Shown here: positions 31,174 to 40,836 of the stretch, piece after piece
How the letters are laid out: each line of letters starts with the position of its first letter
How positions within the stretch are numbered: the stretch's first letter is position 1
Assembly (NCBI GenBank): GCA_015200025.1
Contig: CP054186.1
Location: forward strand, 1,488,001 to 1,552,000
Direction of reading: 5' to 3'
DNA: 64,000 bases
From: Phycisphaeraceae bacterium
GTDB taxonomy: Bacteria > Planctomycetota > Phycisphaerae > Phycisphaerales > UBA1924
Made by a program: the position numbers and the translations under genes
Notes under the pieces: generated by a model
What the model was told of the DNA's origin: nothing
The model's database searches: none
The model's input: only the letters and a program-made list of their open reading frames with translations

Positions 31174-32373
31174 ATGCGCATCCTCCACGTCATCTCCTCG
31201 CTCGACCCCAAGCAGGGCGGGCCCCCGATGATCGCGGCCCGAATCGGAGCCGCCCAAGCCTCCCTCGGGCACCGCGTCGGCATGCTCTACCACAGCGACC
31301 CCGGCGCCGACGACCGCCTCGCCAAGGCCGTCGCTTCCATCCCGGGCTTCGACGCCGTCACCCTCCACCGCCTCGACTATCCCGGCAGCAACCTCGGCGA
31401 ACTCCTCCGCAGCCCCGCCAAGGAATGGCTCAAGACCGGCCTCAAGGACTACGACTGGCTCCACCTCCACGGGATCTGGCACCCCATCCTCCCCAAGGCC
31501 GCCGCCGCCGCGCGCACGCAGCGTGTCCCCTACGCCCTCGTCCCCCACGGCATGCTCGACCCCTGGAGCCTCCGTGGGCAGGGAACCCTCAAGTACCTCA
31601 AGAAACGCCTCGCCCTCGCCATGGGATACCGGCGCATGATCGAGGGGGCCGCCTACTTCCACCTCGGCAACCGCGACGAAGAGCGGCTCATCAAACCCCT
31701 CGGGCTCTCCCCGCCGGTCGAGATCATCCCCAACGGCGTCTTCCCCCAAGAGATCGACAATCTCCCCGCGACCGGGCGGTTCCTCGCGAAACACCCGCAC
31801 CTCGCCGGCAAGCGCTTCGTCCTCTTCCTCAGCCGGCTCCACTTCAAGAAGGGCCTCGACTTCCTCGCCGACGCTTTCGCCGACGTCGCCCCCAAACACC
31901 CCGACACCGACCTCGTCGTCGCCGGGCCCGACGACGGCATGCGCGCCCCCATGACCGAGCAGCTCCGTCGACGCGGCGTGCTCGACCGCGTCCACTTCAC
32001 CGGCCCGCTCTGGGGCGACGACAAGCTCGCCGCCCTCGTCGATTGCTGGTGCTTCTGCCTCCCCAGCCGCCAAGAAGGCTTCAGCATGGCGATCACCGAA
32101 GCCCTGGGATGCCGCAAGCCCGTGGTGATCTCCGAGGGGTGCCACTTCCCCGAGGTCGGCGAGGTCGGCGCGGGCTGGGTCACCCCGGTCGGCGCCCGGG
32201 AGACCGCCGACGCGCTCCACGCCGTGCTCGCCATGAGCCCCGCCGACGCCAGGTCCATGGGCGAACGCGGCCGAGCCCTGGTCCTCGAACGATTCACCTG
32301 GCCCACCATCGCGAAGGCCACCCTCGAGGGGTACGCACGCCATACCCCAACGGATGTTCGGCGTCCGGCGTGA
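31174..32373 (+). CDS. Glycosyltransferase family 4 protein (tandem copy 2)
   Basis: 399 residues. It starts 12 bases after copy 1. A TAACAT overlapping that gene's stop ends 9 bases before this ATG and no ribosome site is seen. The order of motifs is the same as in copy 1: MRILHVISSLDPKQGGPP, LHLHGIWHP, ALVPHGMLDPWSL, VEIIPNGVFPQEID, VLFLSRLHFKKGLDFLADAF, LVVAGPDDG and CLPSRQEGFSMAITEALGC. It acts in the cytoplasm on a lipid-linked or nucleotide-activated glycan precursor. Family certain; sugar specificity unknown. Confidence 0.88.
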   Translation: MRILHVISSLDPKQGGPPMIAARIGAAQASLGHRVGMLYHSDPGADDRLAKAVASIPGFDAVTLHRLDYPGSNLGELLRSPAKEWLKTGLKDYDWLHLHGIWHPILPKAAAAARTQRVPYALVPHGMLDPWSLRGQGTLKYLKKRLALAMGYRRMIEGAAYFHLGNRDEERLIKPLGLSPPVEIIPNGVFPQEIDNLPATGRFLAKHPHLAGKRFVLFLSRLHFKKGLDFLADAFADVAPKHPDTDLVVAGPDDGMRAPMTEQLRRRGVLDRVHFTGPLWGDDKLAALVDCWCFCLPSRQEGFSMAITEALGCRKPVVISEGCHFPEVGEVGAGWVTPVGARETADALHAVLAMSPADARSMGERGRALVLERFTWPTIAKATLEGYARHTPTDVRRPA

Positions 32374-32505
32374 ACGCCGCGCCCAGTTTTGACGTAGGAC
32401 CCATGAATCCCGGGATCTCTGCCGGTCTTTCTGCCGATATTCACGGGACCAGCACAGGGCCGACCTACGATCGGCCGCGACCAACACCGAGCAGAGGATG
32501 ACCGA

Positions 32506-33585
32506 GTGCGGACACTGGTGACAGGCGGGAGCGGGTTCATCGGCCGCTACTTCCACGACGTGCTCACGTCCCGCGGGGACGACGTGGTCATCCTCGACCT
32601 GGTCACCCCCACCTGGAACACCGGCAACGCCCGCTTCGTCCGAGGCGACGTCCGCGACCCCGAGGCCGTCGCCAGCGCCCTCACGGGCTGCTCGCGGGTC
32701 CTTCACCTCGCCGCCGCACACCACGACTTCGGCATCGAGCACGACACCTACTTCGACGTCAACGAACGCGGCTCCCGCGTCGTCTGCGACGCCATGGACG
32801 CCGCCGGCGTCACCGAGGCCTGCTTCTACTCCTCCGTCGCGGTCTACGGCGACGTCCCCGAGCCCCGGCACGAAGACTCCCCCTGCAAGCCCGTCAACCC
32901 CTACGGTGCCAGCAAGCTCGCCGGGGAAAAGGTCTTCCGCGCCTGGGTCGACAAGGGCGCCGGCCGCCGATGCCTCGTCATCCGACCGACGATCACCTTC
33001 GGCCCGCGCAACTTCGCCAACATGTACTCCCTGATCCGGCAGGTCCACTCCCGAAAGTTCGTCCAGGTCGGGCCGGGACGCAACATCAAGAGCCTCTCCT
33101 ACGTCGAGAACATCGTCGCCTTCACCATGCACGCCTGGCAACGCCAGGGCCGCGCCGCCCTCGAAACCTACAACTGGGTCGAAAAGCCCGACATGGACAG
33201 CGCCACCATCGCCTCCACCATCGCCCGCTCGCTCGGACGCCGCGGCGTCGGCGTCCGTATCCCCATGTGGCTCGCCCTCCTGGGCGCCCTGCCCTTCGAC
33301 CTCGTCATCGCCCTCACCGGCAAGAACCTTCCCATCTCTAGCATGCGCATCCGCAAGTTCGCCGGGATGCAGACCAAGTTCGAGTCCGACCGCGCTCGCG
33401 CCCTGGGCTTCTCCCCCGCCGTCTCCCTCGCCGAGGGCATCGACCGCATGGTCCGCTGGTTTCTCGCCGAGGGACGCCACGAACAGCCCGTCTGGCACAC
33501 CCCGCCCGCCCAGGTCCAGAAGTTCAGCGACCAGGGCCCCGCCGTCCGGGCGCACGACGCCTCGGCCCCCGCCGCCGTCGCCTGA
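32506..33585 (+). CDS. NAD-dependent epimerase/dehydratase (extended SDR)
   Basis: 359 residues from a GTG with GAGG upstream; a TACGAT hexamer further upstream may be the -10. The Rossmann motif TGGSGFIG (7-14) binds NAD(P), and the active-site Tyr-x3-Lys is YGASKLAGEK with the upstream Ser in FYSSVAVYG. The C-terminal part (LPISSMRIRKFAGMQTKFES, LGFSPAVSLAEGIDRMVRW) resembles sugar-nucleotide epimerases and 3-beta-hydroxysteroid-type enzymes. Next to two glycosyltransferases, so conversion of a nucleotide sugar is the likeliest role; a sterol/hopanoid-type substrate cannot be excluded. Confidence 0.8.
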   Translation: MRTLVTGGSGFIGRYFHDVLTSRGDDVVILDLVTPTWNTGNARFVRGDVRDPEAVASALTGCSRVLHLAAAHHDFGIEHDTYFDVNERGSRVVCDAMDAAGVTEACFYSSVAVYGDVPEPRHEDSPCKPVNPYGASKLAGEKVFRAWVDKGAGRRCLVIRPTITFGPRNFANMYSLIRQVHSRKFVQVGPGRNIKSLSYVENIVAFTMHAWQRQGRAALETYNWVEKPDMDSATIASTIARSLGRRGVGVRIPMWLALLGALPFDLVIALTGKNLPISSMRIRKFAGMQTKFESDRARALGFSPAVSLAEGIDRMVRWFLAEGRHEQPVWHTPPAQVQKFSDQGPAVRAHDASAPAAVA

Positions 33586-33607
33586 CCCAAACCCGCCGGG
33601 ACCGGGC

Positions 33608-34234
33608 TCACCCGCCCTTCGCGTGGTCCTCCCACCGCGTCCTTAGATCGTGCGGGACCTTCAGCAAGTCCAGTACCTTCCCCACCATAAAGTCCACCAG
33701 GTCCTCCACCGACCGCGGGTTCAGGTAGAACCCAGGGTTTGTCGGGCACACGATCGCCCCCGCCAGCGTCAACGTCCGCATGTTCTCGATGTCGATCAGG
33801 TTCAGCGGCGACTCGCGGTGGCACACGATCAGCGGCCTCCGCTCCTTCAGCGTCACCATCGCCGCCCGCGTCAGCAGATTGCTCCCGGCGCCCGTCGCCA
33901 ACGCCCCCAGCGACGTGCTCGAGCACGGGACCACCACCATCCCGTCGTGCAAAAAACTCCCCGACGCGATCACCGCGCCCACGTCCTTGTTCGGGTGAAT
34001 CACCAGCCTCCGGGCCGCCGCACCGCCCGCCGGTCCCGACGCGAGCCCGGGCACCAGCGACGCCGCGTCCAGCTCCTTGATCCCCACCTCGTCGAACAGC
34101 AGGCGCCGGCCGTACTCGGTCACCACCAGGTGCACCTCGTGCCCCCCGCCCAGCAACAGCCCGAGCAGCCGAAGCGCGTACGCCGCCCCCGAGGCGCCGG
34201 TGATCCCCACAACAAATCGACGGGGTGCGTCCAT
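33608..34234 (-). CDS. ubiX: Flavin prenyltransferase UbiX
   Basis: 208 residues from the ATG at 34234 with GAGGGA upstream; the 17-codon extension is not supported. Motifs: VVGITGASGAAYALRLL (FMN-binding start), ASGSFLHDGMVVVPCSSTSLGALATGAGSNLL, the basic ERRPLIVCHRESPLN loop that binds dimethylallyl phosphate, and GAIVCPTNPGFYLNP. UbiX attaches a prenyl group to reduced FMN to make the prenyl-FMN cofactor of UbiD-type decarboxylases. No ubiD partner is visible in the window. Slightly longer than usual through an Ala/Gly-rich insert (ASGPAGGAAAR). Confidence 0.9.
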   Translation of the reverse strand: MDAPRRFVVGITGASGAAYALRLLGLLLGGGHEVHLVVTEYGRRLLFDEVGIKELDAASLVPGLASGPAGGAAARRLVIHPNKDVGAVIASGSFLHDGMVVVPCSSTSLGALATGAGSNLLTRAAMVTLKERRPLIVCHRESPLNLIDIENMRTLTLAGAIVCPTNPGFYLNPRSVEDLVDFMVGKVLDLLKVPHDLRTRWEDHAKGG

Positions 34235-34380
34235 AGATCCCTCGTTTCGCCCCCCGCCATGGTAGGGATTCGGTATGGTGATCAATCACCCCGGCCCTAC
34301 GCGGACCACCCACGCCCGGCGTAAAGTGTGGGCTCGCCGGACCGGTCCAAGGGTGGACGCCGGCCATGGAGACGCGTCGT

Positions 34381-34992
34381 ATGGACGGTTCAACGCGGGA
34401 TATCGGGTCAGGGAAGGCTCGTCGGGCGATGGCACGAACCCTCACGCTCCTCGCGGGGGGCGCCGCCGCCCTGGGCGTCTTCGCCGCCACCGGGTGTTAC
34501 TCCAACTACCCCGCCATCGACGGCGCCAGGCCGCTCAACGACGTCAACATCCTCCCCAGCCGCGGGGCCACCGTCGACGCGGTCCGGTGGACGATCAGCC
34601 GATACGCCGGCGGGCAGACCGTCATGGTCAACCTGCCTTCGGCGCTCAAGCTCACCAACGCCCGCGGGATCATCGCCTCCATCGGCGAGGGCGCCGTGGG
34701 CGTCACCCGCGAGAACGAGGGCCGGTTCCCCGTCTTCCACGTCGCCCGCGTGTGGATCCGCAACAACCGCGCCACCGTCGACATCCTCGTCCCCTCGGGC
34801 TTCGTCCCGGGCGTCACCGCCGAGCCCTGGCGGACCATCACCGTCCGCCTCGAGGGCGGCCCGTCCAAATACACCGTGCGCGACGTGCAGGTCTGGGAGA
34901 CCGCCATCCGCGAGGTCCCCGAACTCCACTACCTCGAAGAGGCCGACACCACCCCCGCGCCCGCCCGTGAATCCTTCGGCGAGATCGAGTAA
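34381..34992 (+). CDS. Probable lipoprotein of unknown function
   Basis: 203 residues from the ATG at 34381, which has GGAG 9 bases upstream; an ATG 15 bases earlier is also possible. A signal sequence with a lipobox-like end (FAATGC) places Cys at about residue 39, so the mature protein would be lipid anchored. The rest is beta-rich (VMVNLPSALKLTNARGI, VWIRNNRATVDILVPSGF, TITVRLEGG) with no recognised family, and an acidic C-terminus. Monocistronic, convergent with the gene at 35007. Function unknown. Confidence 0.6.
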   Translation: MDGSTRDIGSGKARRAMARTLTLLAGGAAALGVFAATGCYSNYPAIDGARPLNDVNILPSRGATVDAVRWTISRYAGGQTVMVNLPSALKLTNARGIIASIGEGAVGVTRENEGRFPVFHVARVWIRNNRATVDILVPSGFVPGVTAEPWRTITVRLEGGPSKYTVRDVQVWETAIREVPELHYLEEADTTPAPARESFGEIE

Positions 34993-35006
34993 ATCAAGCC
35001 GAGGGA

Positions 35007-35819
35007 TCACCGCGGCTCACGGAAGTGCCGGCTCATGTCCCGCATGAGCTTGGTCATCCGCGCCCGCTGCGGGCCCGTCGTCTGCGGCGCGATCACGTCG
35101 TTCATGAACGCCACCGCGTTCCCCACGTCACGCGTGTCACGCTCCCGCGTCCGCAGACGCTGGATGTCCTCCGTGAACGCCTTCCGCGCCGCCGCCAGCC
35201 TCTGCTCGTCCGAGATCTCCCGCACCTCACCCGCCATCTCTTCCATCGTCCGCGAGAACTCCACGAACGCCCGCTCCAGGTACGCCGACCGATCCTCCTC
35301 CGAGACCCGGTCGTAATCGATCGCGTACCGGTCGAAGAGGTCCAGCCCGAGCCGCGACGCGTTCTTTTCGAGCTGCTTCCTCGCCTGGCCCTGGATCCCC
35401 GCCGCGAACGCCGCCACGATCGGGATCTCGCTCTCGTCCATCCCCTTGAACCGCCCGATCAGGTCCTTGATCAACGACAGTCGCTCGTCCAGCGACAACG
35501 AATTGAAGTCCTCCGTCAGCAACGCGTAGAACAGCACGTCGTCGAACGGATCCTCCTCGAAGTCTGGTTTCGGCACGGGCCGCCACGCGAAATAACCCGC
35601 CACCGCCGCCGCCATGACCGCCAGCCCCGCCGCGTAAGGCGACCACGCCCGCAGCCTCGCCCGGCGCCCCGGGGCCCCGTCGAGCCAACGCGACCACCGC
35701 TCCCCGAGCGTCGCCCGCCGCGCCTTGGGCAGCGGCCGGCCCATGCTCTTCTCGTCCAGCCCCTCGAGCAGCGGATCAAATCGGAACGGGTTGTCGCCGG
35801 GTCTCTCGGGCATGATCAT
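35007..35819 (-). CDS. Single-span membrane protein with long helical C-terminal domain
   Basis: 270 residues from an ATG (35819) that overlaps the stop of the prepilin-like gene, so the two are coupled. The cytoplasmic N-terminus is basic (residues 1-60). One membrane helix is at ~64-80 ([18 protein letters not shown]). The remaining ~190 residues are charged and helical ([23 protein letters not shown], then [23 protein letters not shown]). No family recognised. The link to a pseudopilin suggests a part in a type II secretion- or pilus-like system (inference only). A longer frame continues upstream in the same phase, but it is only the shadow of the prepilin gene. Confidence 0.6.
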   Translation of the reverse strand: MIMPERPGDNPFRFDPLLEGLDEKSMGRPLPKARRATLGERWSRWLDGAPGRRARLRAWSPYAAGLAVMAAAVAGYFAWRPVPKPDFEEDPFDDVLFYALLTEDFNSLSLDERLSLIKDLIGRFKGMDESEIPIVAAFAAGIQGQARKQLEKNASRLGLDLFDRYAIDYDRVSEEDRSAYLERAFVEFSRTMEEMAGEVREISDEQRLAAARKAFTEDIQRLRTRERDTRDVGNAVAFMNDVIAPQTTGPQRARMTKLMRDMSRHFREPR

Positions 35820-36529
35820 GATCCGCCGGTGCGCACGATCTCCGCCACCAGCCTCGTCAACTCCTCCGCGTCGAACGCGCGGATCCAGTCCGCTCGCCAA
35901 TCGCGGTTGTACAACGCGTTCTGGGCCGGCAACCCGCCCGACCGCCCCACGTGCCAGTCCTGCTCCGCGTCCACAAGGATCGGCAACGGCGTCGGGTGTC
36001 GCTCGTACGCCCCCGACACCGCACGCTGAACCTTCACGCGGTCCAGGATCCCAAGCCGAACCTCCGCCAGCACCATCATGTGCCCGGGGCCATACTCGTA
36101 GCTCGTCCCGTACGTCCGCCACGCCGGCTCGAAGTTCGTCGCCGCGTCCTTCGACACCCGGTCCGACGGGCAGACCCACGGGTCCGTCGAGATGTACAGC
36201 CCGTCCTCCCCTCGCCGGGGGACCGCCGCGTCCACGTAATCCCCCAACACCTCCAGCAACGACGGATCGTTCTGGTTCCCCCCCGCGTCCGTCAACGGCA
36301 GCACGTGCGGCAAGAGGTCCCGGTTCTGGTTCATGTACACGAACAAACCCTGCCCGATCCCCTTGAGATTCGCCAGACACTTCACCCGTCGGGCGCTCTC
36401 GCGCGCGCTTTTGAGCGCCGGCATCAGCATCCCGATCAAGAGCGCGATGATCGAAATCACCACCAGCAACTCGATCAGCGTGAACGCACCGCCACGCCCA
36501 CCCCGCCGCCGGGTGCGAACCCCCTTCAT
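35816..36529 (-). CDS. Prepilin-type protein (pseudopilin-like)
   Basis: 237 residues from the ATG at 36529; a GTG at 36550 would add seven residues. A basic N-terminus ends in [15 protein letters not shown], the prepilin peptidase cleavage and methylation motif, followed by the rest of the hydrophobic helix ([12 protein letters not shown]) and then [20 protein letters not shown]. This form is abundant in planctomycetes. The C-terminal domain is globular with WVCPSD and EYGPGHMMV and lacks the usual H-x9-DG ending. Probably assembles into a type II-like pseudopilus at the inner membrane. Coupled to the next membrane protein. Confidence 0.82.
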   Translation of the reverse strand: MKGVRTRRRGGRGGAFTLIELLVVISIIALLIGMLMPALKSARESARRVKCLANLKGIGQGLFVYMNQNRDLLPHVLPLTDAGGNQNDPSLLEVLGDYVDAAVPRRGEDGLYISTDPWVCPSDRVSKDAATNFEPAWRTYGTSYEYGPGHMMVLAEVRLGILDRVKVQRAVSGAYERHPTPLPILVDAEQDWHVGRSGGLPAQNALYNRDWRADWIRAFDAEELTRLVAEIVRTGGS

Positions 36530-36664
36530 GCTCGACCGTGTCAACCTCACGAGATGATGGTACGAACCGCCGGGACCGCCCGAGGTTGCACCCCTCCCCC
36601 CACCCCTCCATCAACCGCCCAACCCTCGAACCTTGGGGTGGGGCCCGTCCGGGGCCTCCTGCGA

Positions 36665-37474
36665 CTACGACTCCCCCTCGAACGCGACCCCGGGCCTGGT
36701 CGTGGTCAAACGCGACAAGGCGTGCTTGGCCGCCATCCCCAGAACAATCAAAACCACCACCGACAGCCCGACCCCCGCCGCCACCCACCACCCGGGGACC
36801 TGCCGGGCCGCGTCCTCCGCCGTCATGCCCCGCAGCGACGCCGCGAAGTACACCGCCACGCCCGTCCGTGGCGCCATCCCCACCAGCGTCCCCGCCGCGT
36901 ACGCCCACAGCGGCAACCGCAGCGACGCCAGCACCAGGTTCGTCAACGCGAACGGCGAGTTCGGCGGCACCCGCAGCAGCGTGATGATCGCCAACGCCTT
37001 GAGCGGGTGCCCGCCCACCAACGCGTCCCTCACCCCACGCCACTTCGGCTGCTCGTTGATCAGATCAACCACCCGCTCCTTCGCCGCCCAACGCGCGATC
37101 GTGTACCCGACCAGTGATCCGCCCAGAAAGCCGCCCAACGCGGCGGGGAACCCCACCGCGAAGCCGAACGCCCACCCGCCCAGGATCGCCGACGCGTACG
37201 TCGGGAGCAGCGCCGTCCCCGCCAGCACCGCGAACGCCGCCACGTACATCGCCACCCCCGCGTGGCCGTGCTCGCGCAGCCACACCCCGATCGAATTGAT
37301 GTACACGAACAGCAGGATCGACCCCAGCGGCGGGAGAACCAGCCACAGCACCCCCAGCACCCCCGCCGGCCCGAGCCTCGAAAATACCGACCCCAGCGTC
37401 GGAGACGCCGGCGACGATTCGGTCCCATGGCTCGGGGGAGTTTCTGTGCTCACCGGCGGGCAGTTTAGGGTCAT
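36665..37474 (-). CDS. TVP38/TMEM64 (VTT-domain) membrane protein
   Basis: 269 residues with five or six membrane helices. The VTT (SNARE-associated, DedA-like) signature is seen in TYASAILGGWAFGFAVGFPAALGGFLGGSLVGYTIARWAAKE and in LRVPPNSPFALTNLVLASLRLPLWAYAAGTLVGMAPRTG. Eukaryotic relatives scramble lipids and bacterial ones have been linked to lipid carrier recycling and stress tolerance; the role here is unproven. The start is uncertain: GGGAGG lies almost directly against the chosen ATG. A TGACAATAG element at ~37504-37513 could be a shared divergent promoter with the next gene. Confidence 0.8.
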   Translation of the reverse strand: MTLNCPPVSTETPPSHGTESSPASPTLGSVFSRLGPAGVLGVLWLVLPPLGSILLFVYINSIGVWLREHGHAGVAMYVAAFAVLAGTALLPTYASAILGGWAFGFAVGFPAALGGFLGGSLVGYTIARWAAKERVVDLINEQPKWRGVRDALVGGHPLKALAIITLLRVPPNSPFALTNLVLASLRLPLWAYAAGTLVGMAPRTGVAVYFAASLRGMTAEDAARQVPGWWVAAGVGLSVVVLIVLGMAAKHALSRLTTTRPGVAFEGES

Positions 37475-37564
37475 CCCTCCCGACCGTCCGCACGCCCCCG
37501 GCGCCTATTGTCACCCGTCCGCACTTCCCCCCGGCCCGGATCGCCGGGCATGGAGGATTCCCAG

Positions 37565-38521
37565 ATGCTGCCAAAGCCCCCGCCCAGGGAGGGATCGCTC
37601 GGCTTCCTGTACCTCCCCCCCTACCGCGTCCACGGGCTCTCCGTCGCCGGCGAAGCCACCTCCGTCATGGTCCCCGAACTCGACGTGTGCTTCGACATGG
37701 GCCACTGCCCCCGCGCGCACCTCGCCAGCAAGTTCTGCGCCGTCAGCCACGGGCACATGGACCACGTCGGGGGCCTCGCGTATTACTGCTCCCAGCGACG
37801 GTTCCAGGGCATGGGCGACGCCACCGTCGTCTGCGACGAACGCATCGCCCCCGCCGTCCAACGCATGATGGCCGGCTTCGTCGACCTCGAACGGCAGAAA
37901 ACCCCCTTCAACCTCGTCGCCCTCGCCCCCGAGCAGCAGATCGAGGTCAAGAACAACTTCTTCCTCCGCGGCTTCCACACCGAGCACACCGCCCCCTCCA
38001 TGGGCTACACCATCATCGAGAAACGCAGCAAACTCCGCCCCGAGTTCGCCGAACTCCCGCAGGACAAACTCCGCGAACTCAAGGACCGCGGCGTCGAGAT
38101 CACCCGGACCCTCGAAATCCCGCACATCGCCTACCTCGGCGACACCCAGCCCGGGCCCCACCTCGTCCGCGAGGACGTCCGCAAGGCCAAGATCGTCATC
38201 TGCGAGTGCACCTTCTTCGAGCCCGACCACAAAGACCGCGCCAAGATCGGCATGCACCTCCACGCCGACGACGTCGCCGAGTGGCTCGGAGTTCTCGAAT
38301 GCGAGGCCCTCGTCCTCATCCACGTCTCCCGCCGCACCGACCTGGGCATGGCACGCCGGCACCTGGCCGACATCGTCGGCCGCGGGCCCGCCGCCTCCAA
38401 GGTCGCCCGCGTCCACTTCCTCATGGATTTCCGCGCCGGAAAAGCCCGTTACGAAGACCAGCTCCGCGACGCCGAGGCTAAGGAACGCGACGCCGGACGC
38501 GCCCGCGCCGCGAGCGAATAA
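37565..38521 (+). CDS. RNase Z-like metallo-beta-lactamase-fold hydrolase
   Basis: 318 residues from the ATG at 37565, which has GGAGG 8 bases upstream; the open frame extends 19 codons further. The zinc motif is SHGHMDHVGG (His62, His64, Asp66, His67). A further His lies in FHTEHT, Asp in YLGDTQPG and a late His in LVLIHVSRR, arranged as in tRNase Z and its relatives. The enzyme could process tRNA 3' ends or be another phosphodiesterase of the family; no tRNA gene is nearby. The C-terminal tail is charged and Ala/Arg-rich. Confidence 0.78.
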   Translation: MLPKPPPREGSLGFLYLPPYRVHGLSVAGEATSVMVPELDVCFDMGHCPRAHLASKFCAVSHGHMDHVGGLAYYCSQRRFQGMGDATVVCDERIAPAVQRMMAGFVDLERQKTPFNLVALAPEQQIEVKNNFFLRGFHTEHTAPSMGYTIIEKRSKLRPEFAELPQDKLRELKDRGVEITRTLEIPHIAYLGDTQPGPHLVREDVRKAKIVICECTFFEPDHKDRAKIGMHLHADDVAEWLGVLECEALVLIHVSRRTDLGMARRHLADIVGRGPAASKVARVHFLMDFRAGKARYEDQLRDAEAKERDAGRARAASE

Positions 38522-38879
38522 ATCCTCGACGTCCCCTGTTGACTTGAACCCCAAGACAAAGTACGTTTGACCCACGCGCCGTCCCGGACCGCTCAGAGCC
38601 CGGGCGTCGTGTCGGTGGCCCGGTCGTGCTCGTGTGGGAGTCCCGACCGGTTGGTGGATTCCGCTCACGCTGGCGCCGGCTTCTCGGCCCGGGGTGTCTA
38701 TGACGTCCGATCGAGTGCACGGGATGATCGCGCCGTTCCGGGAACACGCGCACCCACCCCGCCTATCCCCCGTGGACCGCCCGCGCCGCCGCGAGGGCCT
38801 CTCAACCGCCCAAGACCCCTCGCCCGCTCAAGGACCCTCGCCCGCCCCCGGCGTCCTCCTCACCGAATCGCGCTGAACC
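38522..38879. other. Upstream region of dnaA
   Basis: About 360 bases with no supported gene. The first part holds a possible -35 (TTGACT at ~38540) followed by a relatively AT-rich stretch (AAGACAAAGTACGTTTGACC). No clear DnaA boxes and no ribosome site before the dnaA ATG. Confidence 0.35.
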
Positions 38880-40373
38880 ATGACCGACCCCGACCGCCAA
38901 ATCTGGGATGGCATGCTGTCGCACCTGCGTCGCGCGTACCCCACCCTCTGCCGGCAGTGGTTCGAGGAACTCGAACCCGTCCTCGTCGAGGGCGGCGCCC
39001 TCAACCTCCGCGCCCAGTCCAACCTCCACCGCGATTACCTCCGAAAGCAGTGCGCCGAGCCCTTCAACGACGCCGCCAGGACTTCCACCGGACGCCTCCT
39101 CGCCGTCCGATTCCTCGGGCCCGACGACCCCGCCCCACGCTCCGGCCCTCGCCCGGGCGCCGCCGCCCTCTCCCCGCCGATCGGCCCGGCTACCCCGCCG
39201 GCCCGCGCCAACGGCGTGCTCGAGCACAAACCCACGCCCGAACCCCACCCCTTCCCCGGATCTTCCGCGTCCCCGCCCGCCGTCCACACCGCCAGCCGTA
39301 TCGAGGTCGCCGAACCCCGCGCCGCGGGATACCGCCGTGACGACACGCTCGTCATCAACCCCGATTGCTCCTTCGATCAGTTCGTCGTCGGGCAGAGCAA
39401 CCGCCTCGCCCACGCCGCCGCCGTCGCCGTCGCCGGGAACCCCGGCCGCGCGTACAACCCCTTCTTCGTCCACGGGGGCGTCGGGCTGGGCAAGACCCAC
39501 CTCCTCCAGGCCATCGCCATCAAGGTCCAGGAGGACAACCCCGGGGTCTCCCTCTGCTACCTCTCTTGCGAGAGTTTCGTCACCCAGTTCATCGAGGCCG
39601 TCCGTTCCGGCGAGATGAGCGACTTCCGCCACCGCTTCCGCGACGTCGGCGCCCTCATCATCGACGACATCCACTTCCTCGCCAACGGCGACCGCACCCA
39701 GGAAGAGTTCTTCCACACCTTCAACACCCTCTACCAGATGAACAAACAGATCGTCCTCTCCTCCGACGCGCCCCCCGAAGAAATCCCCGACCTCGAAGAC
39801 CGCCTCGTCAGCCGCTTCAAATGGGGGCTCGTCGCCAAAATCGACGCCCCCGATTACGAGACCCGCTGCGCGATCCTCAAGACCAAGGCCCGCCTCCGCG
39901 GCATCGACCTCGCCGACGACGTCGCCTCCCTCATCGCCGCACGCGTCAACACCAACATCCGCGAGCTCGAGGGCGCCATCGGCAAGCTCCAGATCCATTC
40001 CGCCGTCGAGGGCAAGCCCATCGACGCCGCCCTCGCCGCCGCCGCTCTGGGCGACCTGGGGCCCAGGGTCTCCTCCGAGCCCACCATCCAGTCCATCATC
40101 CAGACCGTCACCGATTTCTTCCGCGTCCGCCTCGTCGACCTCCAGTCCGAACGCCGGCACCGCTCCGTCGCTCAGCCCCGGCAGGTCTGCATGTACCTCA
40201 TCCGACAGCACACCCGCCACTCCCTCGAGGAGATCGGCGGGTACTTCGGCAACCGAGACCACACCACCGTCATGCACGCCGTCCGCGCCGTCGACGCCCG
40301 CCGACAGGACGACCCCACCTTCGACGACGTCATGAAATCGCTCGAAGAGCGCATCCGCCCGGGACGCGCCTAA
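38880..40373 (+). CDS. dnaA: Chromosomal replication initiator DnaA
   Basis: 497 residues. Domain I (1-~80) opens with [24 protein letters not shown]. Domain II (~81-150) is an unusually long Pro/Ala-rich linker. Domain III is the AAA+ ATPase with [18 protein letters not shown], Walker [10 protein letters not shown] (199-207), Walker [10 protein letters not shown] and the sensor segment [16 protein letters not shown]. Domain IV binds DnaA boxes through [12 protein letters not shown] and the signature [12 protein letters not shown]. It opens the origin in an ATP-dependent way. It is not next to dnaN (~17 kb away), and a DnaA-box-rich gap follows its stop. Confidence 0.95.
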   Translation: MTDPDRQIWDGMLSHLRRAYPTLCRQWFEELEPVLVEGGALNLRAQSNLHRDYLRKQCAEPFNDAARTSTGRLLAVRFLGPDDPAPRSGPRPGAAALSPPIGPATPPARANGVLEHKPTPEPHPFPGSSASPPAVHTASRIEVAEPRAAGYRRDDTLVINPDCSFDQFVVGQSNRLAHAAAVAVAGNPGRAYNPFFVHGGVGLGKTHLLQAIAIKVQEDNPGVSLCYLSCESFVTQFIEAVRSGEMSDFRHRFRDVGALIIDDIHFLANGDRTQEEFFHTFNTLYQMNKQIVLSSDAPPEEIPDLEDRLVSRFKWGLVAKIDAPDYETRCAILKTKARLRGIDLADDVASLIAARVNTNIRELEGAIGKLQIHSAVEGKPIDAALAAAALGDLGPRVSSEPTIQSIIQTVTDFFRVRLVDLQSERRHRSVAQPRQVCMYLIRQHTRHSLEEIGGYFGNRDHTTVMHAVRAVDARRQDDPTFDDVMKSLEERIRPGRA

Positions 40374-40836
40374 GCCCAGAGCCCTGACAAAGGGCAACCC
40401 GATCCGCGTCCCATGCCCCCCTGCACCCGCGGAACCACGCCCAAACCCCCATTCCCGCGCGTGATCCACCGTTGTGGACGAGCTGTGGAACAACCGCCCT
40501 TTGCCGCGCCCGGGCCGGCACACACACGCCCGAACCCCCCGCCCACCCGTTCCGGGCCGTCCGGCCGCACACCACAAGCGACCCCAACCGACAGCCACCC
40601 GTCACGATGACCCGGGCATGTTCGCACCTAAACACCCTAAAAAGCCGAGCAGAATGCGCCCCGGCCCGAGATGTCCACATCCCGACAGGGCCTTCTACGA
40701 CGACGACTCTTGTTCTCTCTCTCCTTGAGGAATCATCCTTCACCGTCAACCCCAACACTCGCGCCCATCGCCCCGAGAAGTTCTCACCAAGCCTGTGCAA
40801 AAGGTGTGGAAAACCCGCTCCGGCGCCACGCCGCGT
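40374..40836. other. Candidate replication origin (DnaA-box-like cluster)
   Basis: A 463-base gap after dnaA without a credible gene. It holds several DnaA-box-like 9-mers: TGTGGACGA (40473-40481), TGTGGAACA (40484-40492), ATGTCCACA (40671-40679), TGTGCAAAA (40794-40802) and TGTGGAAAA (40805-40813, the complement of TTTTCCACA, one mismatch to consensus). The composition between them is less GC-rich than usual here (for example the TCTTGTTCTCTCTC stretch near 40708). Placement beside dnaA and the box cluster make oriC plausible; no perfect box is present. Confidence 0.5.

Noticed and set aside
30991..33555. 854-codon minus-strand frame across the glycosyltransferases and epimerase
   Set aside because: Antisense to three clear enzymes; Gly/Asp/Glu/Val-rich without motifs.
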